Part shown: piece after piece, positions 16,185 through 26,002 of the stretch | How the letters are laid out: each line of letters begins with the position of its first letter | Position numbering within the stretch: position 1 is the first letter of the stretch | From: Perspicuibacillus lycopersici | GTDB taxonomy: Bacteria; Bacillota; Bacilli; Bacillales; Caldibacillaceae | Assembly (NCBI RefSeq): GCF_025660475.1 | Contig: NZ_JAOUSF010000004.1 | Location: 310,001-374,000, forward strand | Direction: 5' to 3' | Length of the DNA stretch: 64,000 bases | The notes under the pieces: model-generated | The model's input: the letters and a program-made list of their open reading frames with translations, nothing else | Database searches by the model: none | Told to the model about the DNA's origin: nothing | Made by a program: the position numbers and the translations under genes

Positions 16185-17228
16185 TTAAATCTCAATTAAA
16201 ATTTTTGCCTGTGATTTATCACTTACTAGTTTTTCAAATCCGTCCTCGACAATATTTTCTAATGTTGTTTTGGCAGTGATGACTTTTTGGACGTCAAGCA
16301 CACCATTTTCAATCATCGATATTACTTCAGGGAAAACATGGTGGTACGCACAGCTTGTTGTAATCGAAATTTCGCGTACGATTAAGGAGAACAAATCGAT
16401 TTCTGCTGGTGCACTAAATAATGAAATCACGCGAATTTCCCCACCTTTTTTGACTACGGAGGCTGCACTTGTTAATGTAGCCTGAACACCTGCCACCTCA
16501 TAAGCGACATCAACACCGCCATATTCGGAAAGGATGATTGAAACACAATTTTCTTCTAAGCTATTAATAATATGAGTTGCGCCAACCTCCTTCGCAAGTG
16601 CCAGCCGTTCAGGAGAAATATCAATAGCAATTATTCGTGCTGCTCCAGCTGCCTTTGCGGCAATAACAGTTAATAGCCCAATCGGACCGACACCAAATAC
16701 TGCTACAGTATCACCGATTTTTTGCTTACTTTCTTTCACCGCATATACGGCAACTGCAGTTGGCTCAACTAATGCACCTTCTTCAAATGAAACGTTATCC
16801 GGTAATTTATGAACCATATAAGGATCTACAACCACATAATCTGCAAATCCGCCGTCACCATTTAGTCCAATAAAGCCAAAGCCTTCACATAAATGATAGT
16901 TTCCTTTTTTACAATTATCGCATGCACCGCATTGGTACATTGGTTCAATTGCAACACGATCACCAACCTTTACGGAAGTAACCCCTTCGCTAACCTCCAC
17001 AACTTCCCCAGCAAATTCATGTCCCATTGTTAATGGTGCCATTTTCCCAGAGAGTGGGTGTGGGGTGCCAACTTGAATACCGATCCCGTGGGCATAGGCG
17101 TGTAAATCACTTCCACAAATTCCAGCTGCCTTCACCTTCACTTTTACTTTTCCATTTGTCACTACAGGCTCATTAATTGTTTCCACGCGAACATCTTTTG
17201 TACCATACCATACGAGTGCTCTCATCAT
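16185..17228 (-). CDS. Zinc-dependent alcohol dehydrogenase, (R,R)-butanediol dehydrogenase type
   Basis: A 347-residue medium-chain dehydrogenase. Seen are catalytic-zinc residues in GICGSDLHAY and GHEFAGEVVEV, the structural-zinc cysteines CGACDNCKKGNYHLC, and the NAD-binding loop AVFGVGPIGLL. The segment HPLSGKMAPLTMGHEF is typical of 2,3-butanediol dehydrogenases, so interconversion of acetoin and butanediol is likely. The start is set by AAAGGAGG 6 bp upstream on the minus strand; a start 30 bp earlier has no site. It is a single-gene unit. Other sugar-alcohol substrates cannot be excluded. Confidence 0.82.
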   Translation of the reverse strand: MMRALVWYGTKDVRVETINEPVVTNGKVKVKVKAAGICGSDLHAYAHGIGIQVGTPHPLSGKMAPLTMGHEFAGEVVEVSEGVTSVKVGDRVAIEPMYQCGACDNCKKGNYHLCEGFGFIGLNGDGGFADYVVVDPYMVHKLPDNVSFEEGALVEPTAVAVYAVKESKQKIGDTVAVFGVGPIGLLTVIAAKAAGAARIIAIDISPERLALAKEVGATHIINSLEENCVSIILSEYGGVDVAYEVAGVQATLTSAASVVKKGGEIRVISLFSAPAEIDLFSLIVREISITTSCAYHHVFPEVISMIENGVLDVQKVITAKTTLENIVEDGFEKLVSDKSQAKILIEI

Positions 17229-17460
17229 AAATTCCTCCTTTAATTTAAAAGCTAGCATACTATATATTTATCATAACAATTTAAAATAAAGAGGTTATAG
17301 CTAATTGTTACAATATTTTATCATAATTTCTAGTAGATCCCACCAATGATAATGCCTGTTGTTGCACACGTTTGCATGACCCCTTTAATAGAAAAAATGG
17401 TTATTGGTTTGTATGACTATTCTACAAAAGACTACAAAAAATATATTTTAAGATTAAGAA

Positions 17461-17489
17461 TTGATTTTTATTTAGATAATATGTATCAT
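17461..17489 (+). promoter_or_regulatory. Promoter of the pullulanase gene
   Basis: TTGATT, 17-base spacer, TATCAT. Both cre-like sites lie downstream of it, in the position used for roadblock repression. The other part of the 423-bp gap (17229-17460) holds nothing clear. Confidence 0.55.
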
Positions 17490-17501
17490 GTTAAGTGAAA
17501 G

Positions 17502-17551
17502 TGGAAGCGTTTGCAATCATATTTTTTTGGATATTTGTGCAAGCGTTTCCA
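17502..17551 (+). promoter_or_regulatory. Two cre-like operators upstream of pullulanase
   Basis: TGGAAGCGTTTGCA (17502-17515) and TGCAAGCGTTTCCA (17538-17551) each fit the CcpA/LacI-family pattern TGNAANCGNTNNCA and are near-inverted copies of one another. Catabolite repression, or control by a LacI-type maltose regulator, is likely. Confidence 0.75.
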
Positions 17552-17651
17552 CCCAGTGGTGCTTATCAAGTTGTTTTTTACACGGGGAAAAGGGGGGAGA
17601 ACCGCTCACTGCTTGTGAAACTATTTAACTATTAATTATAGGGAGAGTAGA

Positions 17652-20600
17652 ATGATGCGTATGAAAAATTGGAAAAAGCTATTTCATTATGTATTGATCA
17701 TTTTATTAATGTTTTCGATGAGTAATTATGCTTTTGTTCCTGCAACTTCTGCAGAGGTGCTAAAGGTTCAAGAAGGAAACGGAAGCAATGTTCCGGAAAA
17801 TACGCTACGTATTCATTACCAAAGAGAAGATGGCAATTATGAAAATTTAGGATTATGGCTTTGGGATGATGTGGAAATGCCTTCACAAAATTGGCCAGGC
17901 GGGGGAACTCCATTCGTGGCAGAGCAAGTGGATGATTACGGGGTGTATTTAGATATTCCAATTAAATACAATGCCAAGAAGGTTGGTTTCCTTGTATTAA
18001 ATGTCGTAACTGGTGATAAAGATGGTGGCGATAAAACAGTGGAACTGATTCATCCGGATCTAAATGAAGTATGGATTTCGCAAGGATCTGATGAAGTAAA
18101 TATCATTGAACCGGTTGATTTGCCGGAAAATACGATTCGTATTCATTATGATCGTGAAGACAATAACTACGATGATTGGGCAATTTGGACTTGGGGAGAT
18201 GTTGCATCACCTTCCACTGGTGGCTGGCCAGATGGGGCTACCAATTTAACAGGTGTTGGCAAACATGGTGCCTACTATGATATTCCGTTAACTGAAGAAG
18301 CACAAGATATTGGTTTCCTTTTTGTTAATAAAGCGACAGGGGTACAAACGGGAGACTATAATTATACTCTTCCAGGTGATGAGTATAACCAATTTTTTGT
18401 AAAAGATGGCGATAACCAAGTGTATCCAAATCCATATGGTAGTATTCCAACAACATTGATATCTGGAGAGTTATTGTCCGATTCAAAAATTCAGCTATTA
18501 TTTTCAAAAACAGAAGACTTAACTGTAGAAGCATTAATCAATGAGCTAGCGGTAACAGATAAAGATGGAAACCCGGTAGACGTAGAGGATGCAGCAATTA
18601 TTAATGATACAAAAGTAGAAATCTATGGTTCGTTTGCTTTAGATGCAGCGCCATTCTACATAACCTATGATGGTATGACAATTCCTGCAGCTGGTGGCTG
18701 GCGAATGGTAGATGAAATGTATGGCTATGATGGAGAGCTAGGTGCGGAATTGCATGCAGATGGGACTGCTACTTTAAAGGTATGGTCACCTAAGGCAGAC
18801 AACGTATCGGTCGTTTTATACGATAAAGATAATCAAATGGAAGTGGTTCAAGAGGATATCCCAATGACACTAGGGGATCGTGGTGTTTGGGAGGTTACAT
18901 TAAACCAAGAAAATACTGGTTTAAATAGTGTTAAAGGCTATTACTATCATTATAAAATTACGCATGGTGAGGAAACGAATTTAGCATTAGATCCATATGC
19001 GAAATCTTTAGCGGGTTGGAAAAACCCAGAATTAGGCGGAGAATATCCAATTGCTAAAGCTGCCATTGTCGATCCTTCGAACATTGGACCAGCATTAGAC
19101 TTTGCTACTATCGATGGTTATGAGAAACGTGAAGATGCCATTATTTATGAAGTACATGTGCGTGACTTTACTTCAGATCCAAGTATTGAAGATGAGCTAA
19201 ATGCACAATTCGGTACCTTCTCGGCTTTCATCGACAAACTAGACTATATTCAATCATTAGGTGTAACCCATATTCAATTAATGCCTGTTATGAGTTACTT
19301 CTTTGGAGATGAATGGCAAAGTAATGAAAGACTATTGGAATATTCTTCTTCTGATAATAATTATAACTGGGGTTATGACCCACAAAGTTATTTTTCGTTA
19401 TCTGGCATGTATTCAGAAAATCCAGATAACCCAGAATTACGAATTGCAGAATTTAAAAATTTAGTGAATGAAATTCATAAGCGTGGTATGGGTGTTGTTC
19501 TCGATGTGGTATATAATCACACAGCAAGAACAGAAATATTTGAGAATTTAGTACCAAATTATTATCATTTTATGGATGTCAACGGTAATCCAAAAGAAAA
19601 CTTTGGTGGTGGTCGCCTTGGAACAACCCATAAAATGTCCCGACGCGTGTTAGTGGATTCGATTAAATATTGGACAGAAGAATATAAAATTGATGGATTT
19701 CGTTTTGATATGATGGGAGACCATGATGCAGAAAGTATTCAGCTAGCGTATGACGAAGCAAGTAAAATCAATCCGAATGTACTTATGATTGGTGAAGGCT
19801 GGATTACCTATTCTGGAGATGATAATGATCCTGTAATGGCAGCGGATCAAAGCTGGATGCAATACACGAATGGAGTAGCATCTTTCTCTGATGAAATAAG
19901 AAATGAATTAAAATCAGGATTTGGTAGTGAAGGACAGCCACGATTCATTACGAATGGTGCTCGTAATATTAATACAATTTTTTCCAATATTAAAGGGCAG
20001 CCTACTAATTTCTTAGCAGATGATCCAGGAGATGTTGTGCAATACATTGCGGCACATGATAATTTAACATTGCATGATGTTATTGCGCAATCCATTAAGA
20101 AGGATCCAGAGTATTATGAGGAAGAAATCCATAAACGAATCCGAATTGGAAATTCTTTAATATTAACATCGCAAGGTACACCATTTATTCATGCAGGGCA
20201 AGAGTATGGACGCACGAAACAATATCGTGCCGAAACCGATGTACCACCGAATAGTTCAACATATATGACAGATGAAAATGGTAATCCGTTTGTATATCCA
20301 TATTTCATCCATGATTCCTATGATTCCTCCGACGCAATCAATATGATTGATTGGGAAAAAGCAACGAATGAGGAAGCATATCCAATCAATAATTTAACGA
20401 GAGAATATACTACTGGATTAATTGAACTACGTAGATCAACTGATGCTTTCCGATTAGGAGAAAAGGATCTTGTAGATTCTAATGTAACATTGGTTTCTGC
20501 ACCAGAAATGGGAGCGGAGGATTTAATCATTGCTTATCGTAATGAAGCAACAAATGGCGATGCTTATTATGTCTTTATTAATGCAGATGACGAGGAACGT

Positions 20601-21089
20601 TCCTTAACATTAAATGAAGATTTAACAAATGGTGTTGTGCTCGTTGATAATGATGAAGCAGGTGTCGAAGAGGTAACTGATCTTTCTGGTGTTAGTTTAT
20701 CGGATGCTAACATCACTTTAGATCCATTGACTACTGCTGTAGTGAAGGTAAGTGCAAATAATGAAACTCCTTCAGAGCCAGGTGACGGAGATGATGATGG
20801 AGACAATCCAACGAACCCTGGAGATGGTGATGATAATGGCGAAAACCCAACAAATCCAGGGAATGGGGATGAAAATGGGGACAATCCGACAGTACCAGGA
20901 GATTCAACAAATCCATCCAACCCAACTGATGGAAACGGTGGTGACAACGGTACATCTGATGAAGCAGCAGGTGCACCACTTCCTAATACAGCAACGATGA
21001 ATTATCAGTGGTTACTTATTGGAACTGTACTGTTAATCGGGGCAATCGCAATGTATGTCCTACAAAGAAAACGATATTCAGTAAAATAA
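17652..21089 (+). CDS. Cell-wall anchored type I pullulanase
   Basis: A 1145-residue secreted enzyme that cuts alpha-1,6 branches in pullulan and starch. Order: signal peptide (about 1-34), two CBM41-type starch-binding domains (about 50-150 and 155-250), an N-terminal pullulanase module, the GH13 barrel with YNWGYDP, DVVYNHT, nucleophile Asp686 in GFRFDMMGD, acid Glu715 in GEGW, and Asp803 in HDN. A Gly/Asp/Asn/Pro-rich linker (about 1035-1105) precedes the sorting signal LPNTA (1110-1114), a membrane span and a basic tail. LPNTA is a variant of LPXTG, so a non-SrtA sortase class may be needed. Cre-like sites upstream suggest sugar control. Confidence 0.93.
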   Translation: MMRMKNWKKLFHYVLIILLMFSMSNYAFVPATSAEVLKVQEGNGSNVPENTLRIHYQREDGNYENLGLWLWDDVEMPSQNWPGGGTPFVAEQVDDYGVYLDIPIKYNAKKVGFLVLNVVTGDKDGGDKTVELIHPDLNEVWISQGSDEVNIIEPVDLPENTIRIHYDREDNNYDDWAIWTWGDVASPSTGGWPDGATNLTGVGKHGAYYDIPLTEEAQDIGFLFVNKATGVQTGDYNYTLPGDEYNQFFVKDGDNQVYPNPYGSIPTTLISGELLSDSKIQLLFSKTEDLTVEALINELAVTDKDGNPVDVEDAAIINDTKVEIYGSFALDAAPFYITYDGMTIPAAGGWRMVDEMYGYDGELGAELHADGTATLKVWSPKADNVSVVLYDKDNQMEVVQEDIPMTLGDRGVWEVTLNQENTGLNSVKGYYYHYKITHGEETNLALDPYAKSLAGWKNPELGGEYPIAKAAIVDPSNIGPALDFATIDGYEKREDAIIYEVHVRDFTSDPSIEDELNAQFGTFSAFIDKLDYIQSLGVTHIQLMPVMSYFFGDEWQSNERLLEYSSSDNNYNWGYDPQSYFSLSGMYSENPDNPELRIAEFKNLVNEIHKRGMGVVLDVVYNHTARTEIFENLVPNYYHFMDVNGNPKENFGGGRLGTTHKMSRRVLVDSIKYWTEEYKIDGFRFDMMGDHDAESIQLAYDEASKINPNVLMIGEGWITYSGDDNDPVMAADQSWMQYTNGVASFSDEIRNELKSGFGSEGQPRFITNGARNINTIFSNIKGQPTNFLADDPGDVVQYIAAHDNLTLHDVIAQSIKKDPEYYEEEIHKRIRIGNSLILTSQGTPFIHAGQEYGRTKQYRAETDVPPNSSTYMTDENGNPFVYPYFIHDSYDSSDAINMIDWEKATNEEAYPINNLTREYTTGLIELRRSTDAFRLGEKDLVDSNVTLVSAPEMGAEDLIIAYRNEATNGDAYYVFINADDEERSLTLNEDLTNGVVLVDNDEAGVEEVTDLSGVSLSDANITLDPLTTAVVKVSANNETPSEPGDGDDDGDNPTNPGDGDDNGENPTNPGNGDENGDNPTVPGDSTNPSNPTDGNGGDNGTSDEAAGAPLPNTATMNYQWLLIGTVLLIGAIAMYVLQRKRYSVK

Positions 21090-21100
21090 AGTAACTACAT

Positions 21101-21140
21101 AACAGCCTAGCATGTAAAATATATGCTAGGCTGTTATTGT
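21101..21140. terminator. Terminator between pullulanase and zinc-ribbon genes
   Basis: AACAGCCTAGCAT and ATGCTAGGCTGTT form a 13-bp perfect stem. T-rich but interrupted sequence follows; the convergent gene ends 4 bp beyond. Confidence 0.8.
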
Positions 21141-21143
21141 ATT

Positions 21144-21350
21144 TTAACCAAAGAAAAGGTCAATAAGGTTCGAGCCAGTCGAACTTTGTTTGTTATATAG
21201 TTCGGAGTATCCGCAATTTTTACAATAAACCACCTTAAAATGATTATGTTGGATATCAAACATTTTCGACAAACCAGTTCCAGATGTCGCGATTTCTTTT
21301 GTACCGACTTCTGTATGACCACATTTAATACAGCCTTTTTTTTCACTCAT
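21144..21350 (-). CDS. Small zinc-ribbon protein
   Basis: A 68-residue protein with two CxxC pairs (CIKCG and CKNCGY) about 35 residues apart, a zinc ribbon of the DUF2082-like nucleic-acid-binding kind. The start MSEKKGC is preferred because AAGGGGGA lies upstream of it; a start 21 bp earlier has no binding site. The function is unknown. It converges on the pullulanase gene and is transcribed alone. Confidence 0.72.
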   Translation of the reverse strand: MSEKKGCIKCGHTEVGTKEIATSGTGLSKMFDIQHNHFKVVYCKNCGYSELYNKQSSTGSNLIDLFFG

Positions 21351-21606
21351 AAAAAATCCCCCTTTCGACATAGAAAAATTTTACCACTTACAGATAGTAT
21401 ATCCAAAGGAAATTATATTTGTAATCAGAAAATTTTAATAAAAATTAGTGCCAATCTCCTAGACTGGGTCATACTTTTTACCTGTTTTTACAAAAAGAGC
21501 AACATTCCAATGTAATGATTACAATATTTGATTATAATGACAGTAAATACTGAATATTTTATTGAAGTCACTGGCAATTTTCATCCTTTAGGAGGTTACT
21601 AAAAAT

Positions 21607-22518
21607 TTGAAGCGAAAAGTTATAGTTTTCTTAATATTACTATTTATGGTAATTGGAGGTTGCTCACTAATGAATGAAACGGAACATGGACCACTTGATA
21701 ATGATCAAACGACTGGAAAGGAAGAACTTGTTTCTATACAAAGCTATATTGGAGATGGCTATGAGCTTCCAAACGGAGAAGAAACAGATAAAATTGCTGA
21801 AGCTGCCCGTGCGGAAATAGAGGCCGCAGTAAAAGAATTTTTCCAAGTAAACTATCATACAGAAATTGTTCTCCACAATATCGTTGGCAATGTTGATGGT
21901 GCGACAGTTTTTGTCGAATCAGTCGGTGAACCACATTTCTACACATATGCAATTGTACCGATGGATGTAGCAAATAAGAAAGTTCTAGCCGATCAAATAT
22001 GGACACAAGAAGGGGAAGTAGAACGAGCGATTATTGCTGGTTTATATGCGATGATTTTTGAAGACGAGTTAGCGACACTTGATAACTATTTTGAACAGCT
22101 TACAGCGGAATATCCAGTTGTTGGTTTTCAGGAAGAAGCGATCGAAAATGTCATGGGTAGCGGATATACTACTCCGTATTATTTTATTTCGATTCCGAGG
22201 GCAAACTTTAATACATTATATGAAATGTATCAGGAAAACCGTGAGATAAGCAAGGCTGCATTAAAAAATAGTATTCGATCGTCGTATGATCCAAAACAAG
22301 TGACATTCTCGATACAATTATTCATGAAGGAAGCAAATAAAGAACCAGATCCACAAATATTTGATCAAATCATAAAGGATATTGAGGCTATGGAAGGATT
22401 ACCAAAAGGTTCTTATTCTGTAAGACTAAATGATAACTATATCGATAAAGCAACTGGAAATGGGGTAAAGGAAAATACATTAGAACGAGCACATCCTAAT
22501 GAAATTATTAAGCAATAA
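21607..22518 (+). CDS. DUF1672 lipoprotein, candidate immunity protein
   Basis: A 303-residue predicted lipoprotein: signal peptide with lipobox VIGGC, lipidated Cys19, then a soluble domain. The stretch GYELPNGEETDKIAEAARAE and the overall layout match DUF1672 lipoproteins of staphylococci and bacilli. It starts with TTG, 11 bp after GGAGG. Its stop is only 13 bp before the gene for a lipase with a long helical tail. In S. aureus the type VII lipase TslA is neutralised by an adjacent lipoprotein, TilA, so an immunity role is a reasonable inference here. The link DUF1672 = TilA family is from memory. Confidence 0.75.
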   Translation: MKRKVIVFLILLFMVIGGCSLMNETEHGPLDNDQTTGKEELVSIQSYIGDGYELPNGEETDKIAEAARAEIEAAVKEFFQVNYHTEIVLHNIVGNVDGATVFVESVGEPHFYTYAIVPMDVANKKVLADQIWTQEGEVERAIIAGLYAMIFEDELATLDNYFEQLTAEYPVVGFQEEAIENVMGSGYTTPYYFISIPRANFNTLYEMYQENREISKAALKNSIRSSYDPKQVTFSIQLFMKEANKEPDPQIFDQIIKDIEAMEGLPKGSYSVRLNDNYIDKATGNGVKENTLERAHPNEIIKQ

Positions 22519-22531
22519 TTAGGAGGAGAAA

Positions 22532-24676
22532 ATGGTGGGGGAAATAAAAAATATAAATACAGGCACAATTGTAAGTAACACGGTCCAACAATTGGAACAG
22601 CCTATTAATGATCGGGACTTGGTCGAACTTGGGGGATATCATGCATATTTAAATTATAATGTGGATGATATTATCGAAGTTAATGGGTCGGAATATCGGG
22701 TTTATTCTGTCGTCGGAAACACAACTTCTGGCCTCGATGCCATGACCGTGCAAAATCTAGCGACCGGTCAGTATGTCGTCGTATACCAAGGGACATCTGA
22801 TACAACCGATATGTTTGTAGATGCACAGCTACTTAGCGATTTTACACCTGCGCAGCTTGAAGATGCAAAGGATTATTATGAGGATATGGTAGAGAAATTT
22901 GGAGATATTGCCTATGTTACTGGTAATTCATTAGGTGGAGGATTGGCAGGGTATGTTGGAGTGCATCATCCGGACGTGGAGGTTGTGACATTAAATCCTG
23001 CTCTTCTCCCAGATGGTATTGTCGATGAAGGAGAAGACTATAAAAATATCCACAATTATTTCAGTGTATATGATCCATTAACGACGGCAATTGAAACAGG
23101 CAATTTAGAAAATCGAATTCCCGGTGCACATTATGAGATTAATAATGGTGTTCCTAGCTTTTCTTTTATCGGGAATAACCATACCGGATTTCTCCGGAAG
23201 TCTGGTAGTGAGTTAGATTGGCGAATTGATGAACAGGAGCAGGCTTATATTATTGGAAATGAAGGAGAGCCAGGCTACGGAAAAATTTATTTTAATGCCG
23301 ACGCCCACGTCATTACTAGTGTATGGACAGGAAAATCACTTCATGCAGGATTTACCCCGCGGTTAGACTTGAACCACTCCCATTTGAAGCAACTAGGGGA
23401 CGCGATTGGATCGCAAGTATTAAGTCGAATAAAAACTTCAAATGACTACTTAGAAAACTCCTTTGAAATTGTCATCGATGAAAATCAGAAATTTGCAATA
23501 CGCGTACAAAATCTTCAGGATCAATTTGATGATTTATTTAAAAATTATATCGGTGACCCAGTATTCAATGAAATTACTAAACATGCCGAAAGGGTAAAGG
23601 GAGTTATTGACGATCTTATTCGTAGCTTAGCTGTAGCAGAGATAGCCTGTCGCAATTTAAACTCCATTTTAAATTCCCCACCGATGGAGCTGTTGGAGTT
23701 TTTAATAAATCAAAATATTAGTGTGGAAGTAATTTTTCAACAAATTCGCCAAGAGCTTTATCAATTAAAGCAGCAAGTAGATAATTTAACGAATGGCTTT
23801 CAATATATTGTTCGAGACATGATACCTGACTTATTTGTAAGTAGAACAAATGCATTTCGAGATGCAGTGGTTGATGAAATTATGGCCCACTATCAAATTA
23901 TCATGAAAAATAAAGGGTTGGTAGAAAAACAAATTGGAGATTATCAGCTGCAAATTCAGGCTGTTGCGCAAACCTTTAAAGATCAGGATCAGCTGCTTGG
24001 TAGCTCCATTCGTACGAAAAGTAAATTTTCTGGTACCCGGGTAGAAATACAACCAGTAAAGGAATATCCTTTACTCGATTCTCCTTATATGAAGGTACGT
24101 ATGCAATTGAAGGAAATTCATTTAGATCTTGCCTTTGAGGTTTTTGAAAAGAGTTCCCATTCGTTAATTAAACCAATTTTAAATAGCTTGAAAATAATTT
24201 TATGGAGTGTCGAAAGTTTATTAGAAACTGCTTCTGCAACAATTCGTGGAGCAAAAAATATCGGACTATACGGAAATATCCCCGGTTTAATTGCAAGTTT
24301 GTTTTCTAATTTTGATGATAAAGTGAACCGAGCAGTAAATGATGCACTTCGTCCGTTGGATGAATTAGCTTCAACATTAGAGGGTCTCCGAGATGGCATT
24401 AATCGGATTGATAATAATTTCGGCGAGGTAATTGATAACTTCCGTCCATATTTTGATACCTTTTTATTTCAGAACTCTGGTTACTATAATATCCATTTAT
24501 ATAATTCTGCTGCAGCAAATATATTAGATGATATGGAGCTATTACTTAAGGATATCGTTCACCAGCTTTCCGAGCAAAAAGCAAATGCCATTTTGGCACT
24601 AAATGAAGCTTCTGAAGGTGTTTTAAAAAATATCCAAATTCTCGAGGAACAAGTAAACCGTGTGACGATCGGTTAA
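22532..24676 (+). CDS. Lipase with long helical C-terminus, TslA-like candidate type VII effector
   Basis: A 714-residue protein without a signal peptide. The N-terminal third is an alpha/beta-hydrolase of the class 3 lipase kind, with VVVYQGTSD, the nucleophile motif GNSLGG (Ser133), and candidate acid Asp181 (VYDPL) and His217 (NNHTGF). Residues 320-714 are almost wholly helical and contain heptad-like leucine spacing, as in LXG targeting domains but at the C-terminus. This reversed order (toxin first) is that of TslA, a phospholipase exported by the type VII system in S. aureus. It resembles the SA1320 family. The upstream lipoprotein would be the immunity partner. No small helical TlaA/TlaB-like partners or secretion machinery genes are in the window. 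Confidence 0.72.
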   Translation: MVGEIKNINTGTIVSNTVQQLEQPINDRDLVELGGYHAYLNYNVDDIIEVNGSEYRVYSVVGNTTSGLDAMTVQNLATGQYVVVYQGTSDTTDMFVDAQLLSDFTPAQLEDAKDYYEDMVEKFGDIAYVTGNSLGGGLAGYVGVHHPDVEVVTLNPALLPDGIVDEGEDYKNIHNYFSVYDPLTTAIETGNLENRIPGAHYEINNGVPSFSFIGNNHTGFLRKSGSELDWRIDEQEQAYIIGNEGEPGYGKIYFNADAHVITSVWTGKSLHAGFTPRLDLNHSHLKQLGDAIGSQVLSRIKTSNDYLENSFEIVIDENQKFAIRVQNLQDQFDDLFKNYIGDPVFNEITKHAERVKGVIDDLIRSLAVAEIACRNLNSILNSPPMELLEFLINQNISVEVIFQQIRQELYQLKQQVDNLTNGFQYIVRDMIPDLFVSRTNAFRDAVVDEIMAHYQIIMKNKGLVEKQIGDYQLQIQAVAQTFKDQDQLLGSSIRTKSKFSGTRVEIQPVKEYPLLDSPYMKVRMQLKEIHLDLAFEVFEKSSHSLIKPILNSLKIILWSVESLLETASATIRGAKNIGLYGNIPGLIASLFSNFDDKVNRAVNDALRPLDELASTLEGLRDGINRIDNNFGEVIDNFRPYFDTFLFQNSGYYNIHLYNSAAANILDDMELLLKDIVHQLSEQKANAILALNEASEGVLKNIQILEEQVNRVTIG

Positions 24677-24677
24677 A

Positions 24678-24717
24678 GGGATGCAATTTTTGGGGCATAC
24701 CCATTGCATCCTTTTTT
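24678..24717 (+). terminator. Terminator after the lipase gene
   Basis: GGATGCAAT and ATTGCATCC form a 9-bp stem with a 15-base loop and six T residues. From here to 25050 the sequence is AT-rich and shows no gene or clear site. Confidence 0.88.
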
Positions 24718-25053
24718 ATTCTGTTGTAGTGACAAGCTTGAATGTCACTTGTTTGTCTGTGGAAAAACATGAATTGTGTATTTTAGACAGAATTATAGTG
24801 CAACAAGTCATTCATTAGCTATTATTACATTTAAAATAACCTACAAGCAAAAACACTTCAAAGCTTTTCTCCACAATAGTTTGCAACAGTTTATTTAATA
24901 GTGAAGCAGACGAACAAATATCTTTCCCAGATACAAAAAAGCTATTCATATACCTAATGGGTTTTTTGAAGTGTATTACAAAAAAGAATCAAATTAAATC
25001 ATGTTGTATTAGGATCAAATAGAGAAGTATTCATATGGAAGCAGGAGGTAGGT

Positions 25054-25338
25054 GTGAGGATGGGCTTCATACTATTCATTTTAGGCATTCCGTTAATTCC
25101 GTCTATATTTATCCAAATTGGTATCAAGAGAAAACATGTTGCAGTAAAAACAATAGGCAATATTGTGTTAGCATGGATATGCCAAATTCTCTTTATTATT
25201 GCCTATGGATTCTACCTAGCTTCCTTAGGGAAAAATACTTCAGCCTATGGATGGATGCTTCTGATTTACCTATTTAATTTACCAGTCGCACCTATTTTGT
25301 TGATTTTTGTCCAGCTGTTAAAGAAAATGAAGAAATGA
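25054..25338 (+). CDS. Small membrane protein of unknown function
   Basis: A 94-residue protein with three hydrophobic segments (about residues 3-22, 33-54 and 66-86) and a basic C-terminus KKMKK. It starts at GTG, or at ATG two codons later; AGGAGG is 5 or 11 bp upstream respectively. No family is recognised. It is flanked by long AT-rich gaps and appears to be a single-gene unit. Confidence 0.65.
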   Translation: MRMGFILFILGIPLIPSIFIQIGIKRKHVAVKTIGNIVLAWICQILFIIAYGFYLASLGKNTSAYGWMLLIYLFNLPVAPILLIFVQLLKKMKK

Positions 25339-25492
25339 ACGACATATTGTTGCTGTAATTGCATTCCTCCATTTTAAATGTTTATTCGAATCATGAAAAA
25401 TAGCTTACATAACGTGACGAAAAAGCATATAATAGTTTTCAAGATATAGGAAGATAGAAAATACAGATCATTGACAATTGGAGGACAACTAG

Positions 25493-26002
25493 ATGATTCA
25501 AATTAGGGACGCAAAAATAGACGACCTACCTGCAATGCTTGAAATCTATAATTATGCAATACTAAACTACACTGCTACTTTTGATATAAATGTACAAACT
25601 TTCGCGGAGCGTAAAATCTGGTTTGAAAAATATGGCGGTCGATTGCCACTAATTGTTGCAGAAGAAGATGGGGAAGTGCTTGGGTACAGCTGCTTGAACC
25701 ATTTTAAAGAAAAGGATGCCTATGACCGGACGAGTGAATTATCGATTTATATTGCACCAGAGCATCATGGGAAAGGCGTAGGTAGCTTACTGATGAAGGA
25801 AATTATCAGACGCGCGGAACAGTTGAATTATCATACCGTTATTGGTGTAATTACTGGTGGAAACGAAGCGAGCGTTAAGCTTCATGAGAAATTCGGCTTC
25901 GAGCTAGTGGGTAGTTTAAAAGAGGTTGGCTATAAATTTGGTCAATGGCAAGATGTTCATTATTATCAGCTAATTTTTGCAAATAAAAGGGATGGAAAAT
26001 GA
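25493..26002 (+). CDS. GNAT acetyltransferase, phosphinothricin acetyltransferase-like
   Basis: A 169-residue N-acetyltransferase. The opening IRDAKIDDLPAMLEIYNYAI and the later TFDINVQTFAERKIWFEK are characteristic of the Pat/Bar/YwnH group; the acetyl-CoA loop is HHGKGVGSLL. Members acetylate phosphinothricin or methionine sulfoximine and related amino-acid analogues. GGAGG lies 10 bp before the ATG. The stop overlaps the next GNAT gene by 4 bases, so the two are coupled. Confidence 0.85.
   Translation: MIQIRDAKIDDLPAMLEIYNYAILNYTATFDINVQTFAERKIWFEKYGGRLPLIVAEEDGEVLGYSCLNHFKEKDAYDRTSELSIYIAPEHHGKGVGSLLMKEIIRRAEQLNYHTVIGVITGGNEASVKLHEKFGFELVGSLKEVGYKFGQWQDVHYYQLIFANKRDGK

Noticed and set aside
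25035..25277. Alternative frame overlapping the small membrane protein at 25054
   Set aside because: Its composition is poor and it lacks the membrane pattern; the 25054 frame has a better ribosome binding site and three clear hydrophobic segments.
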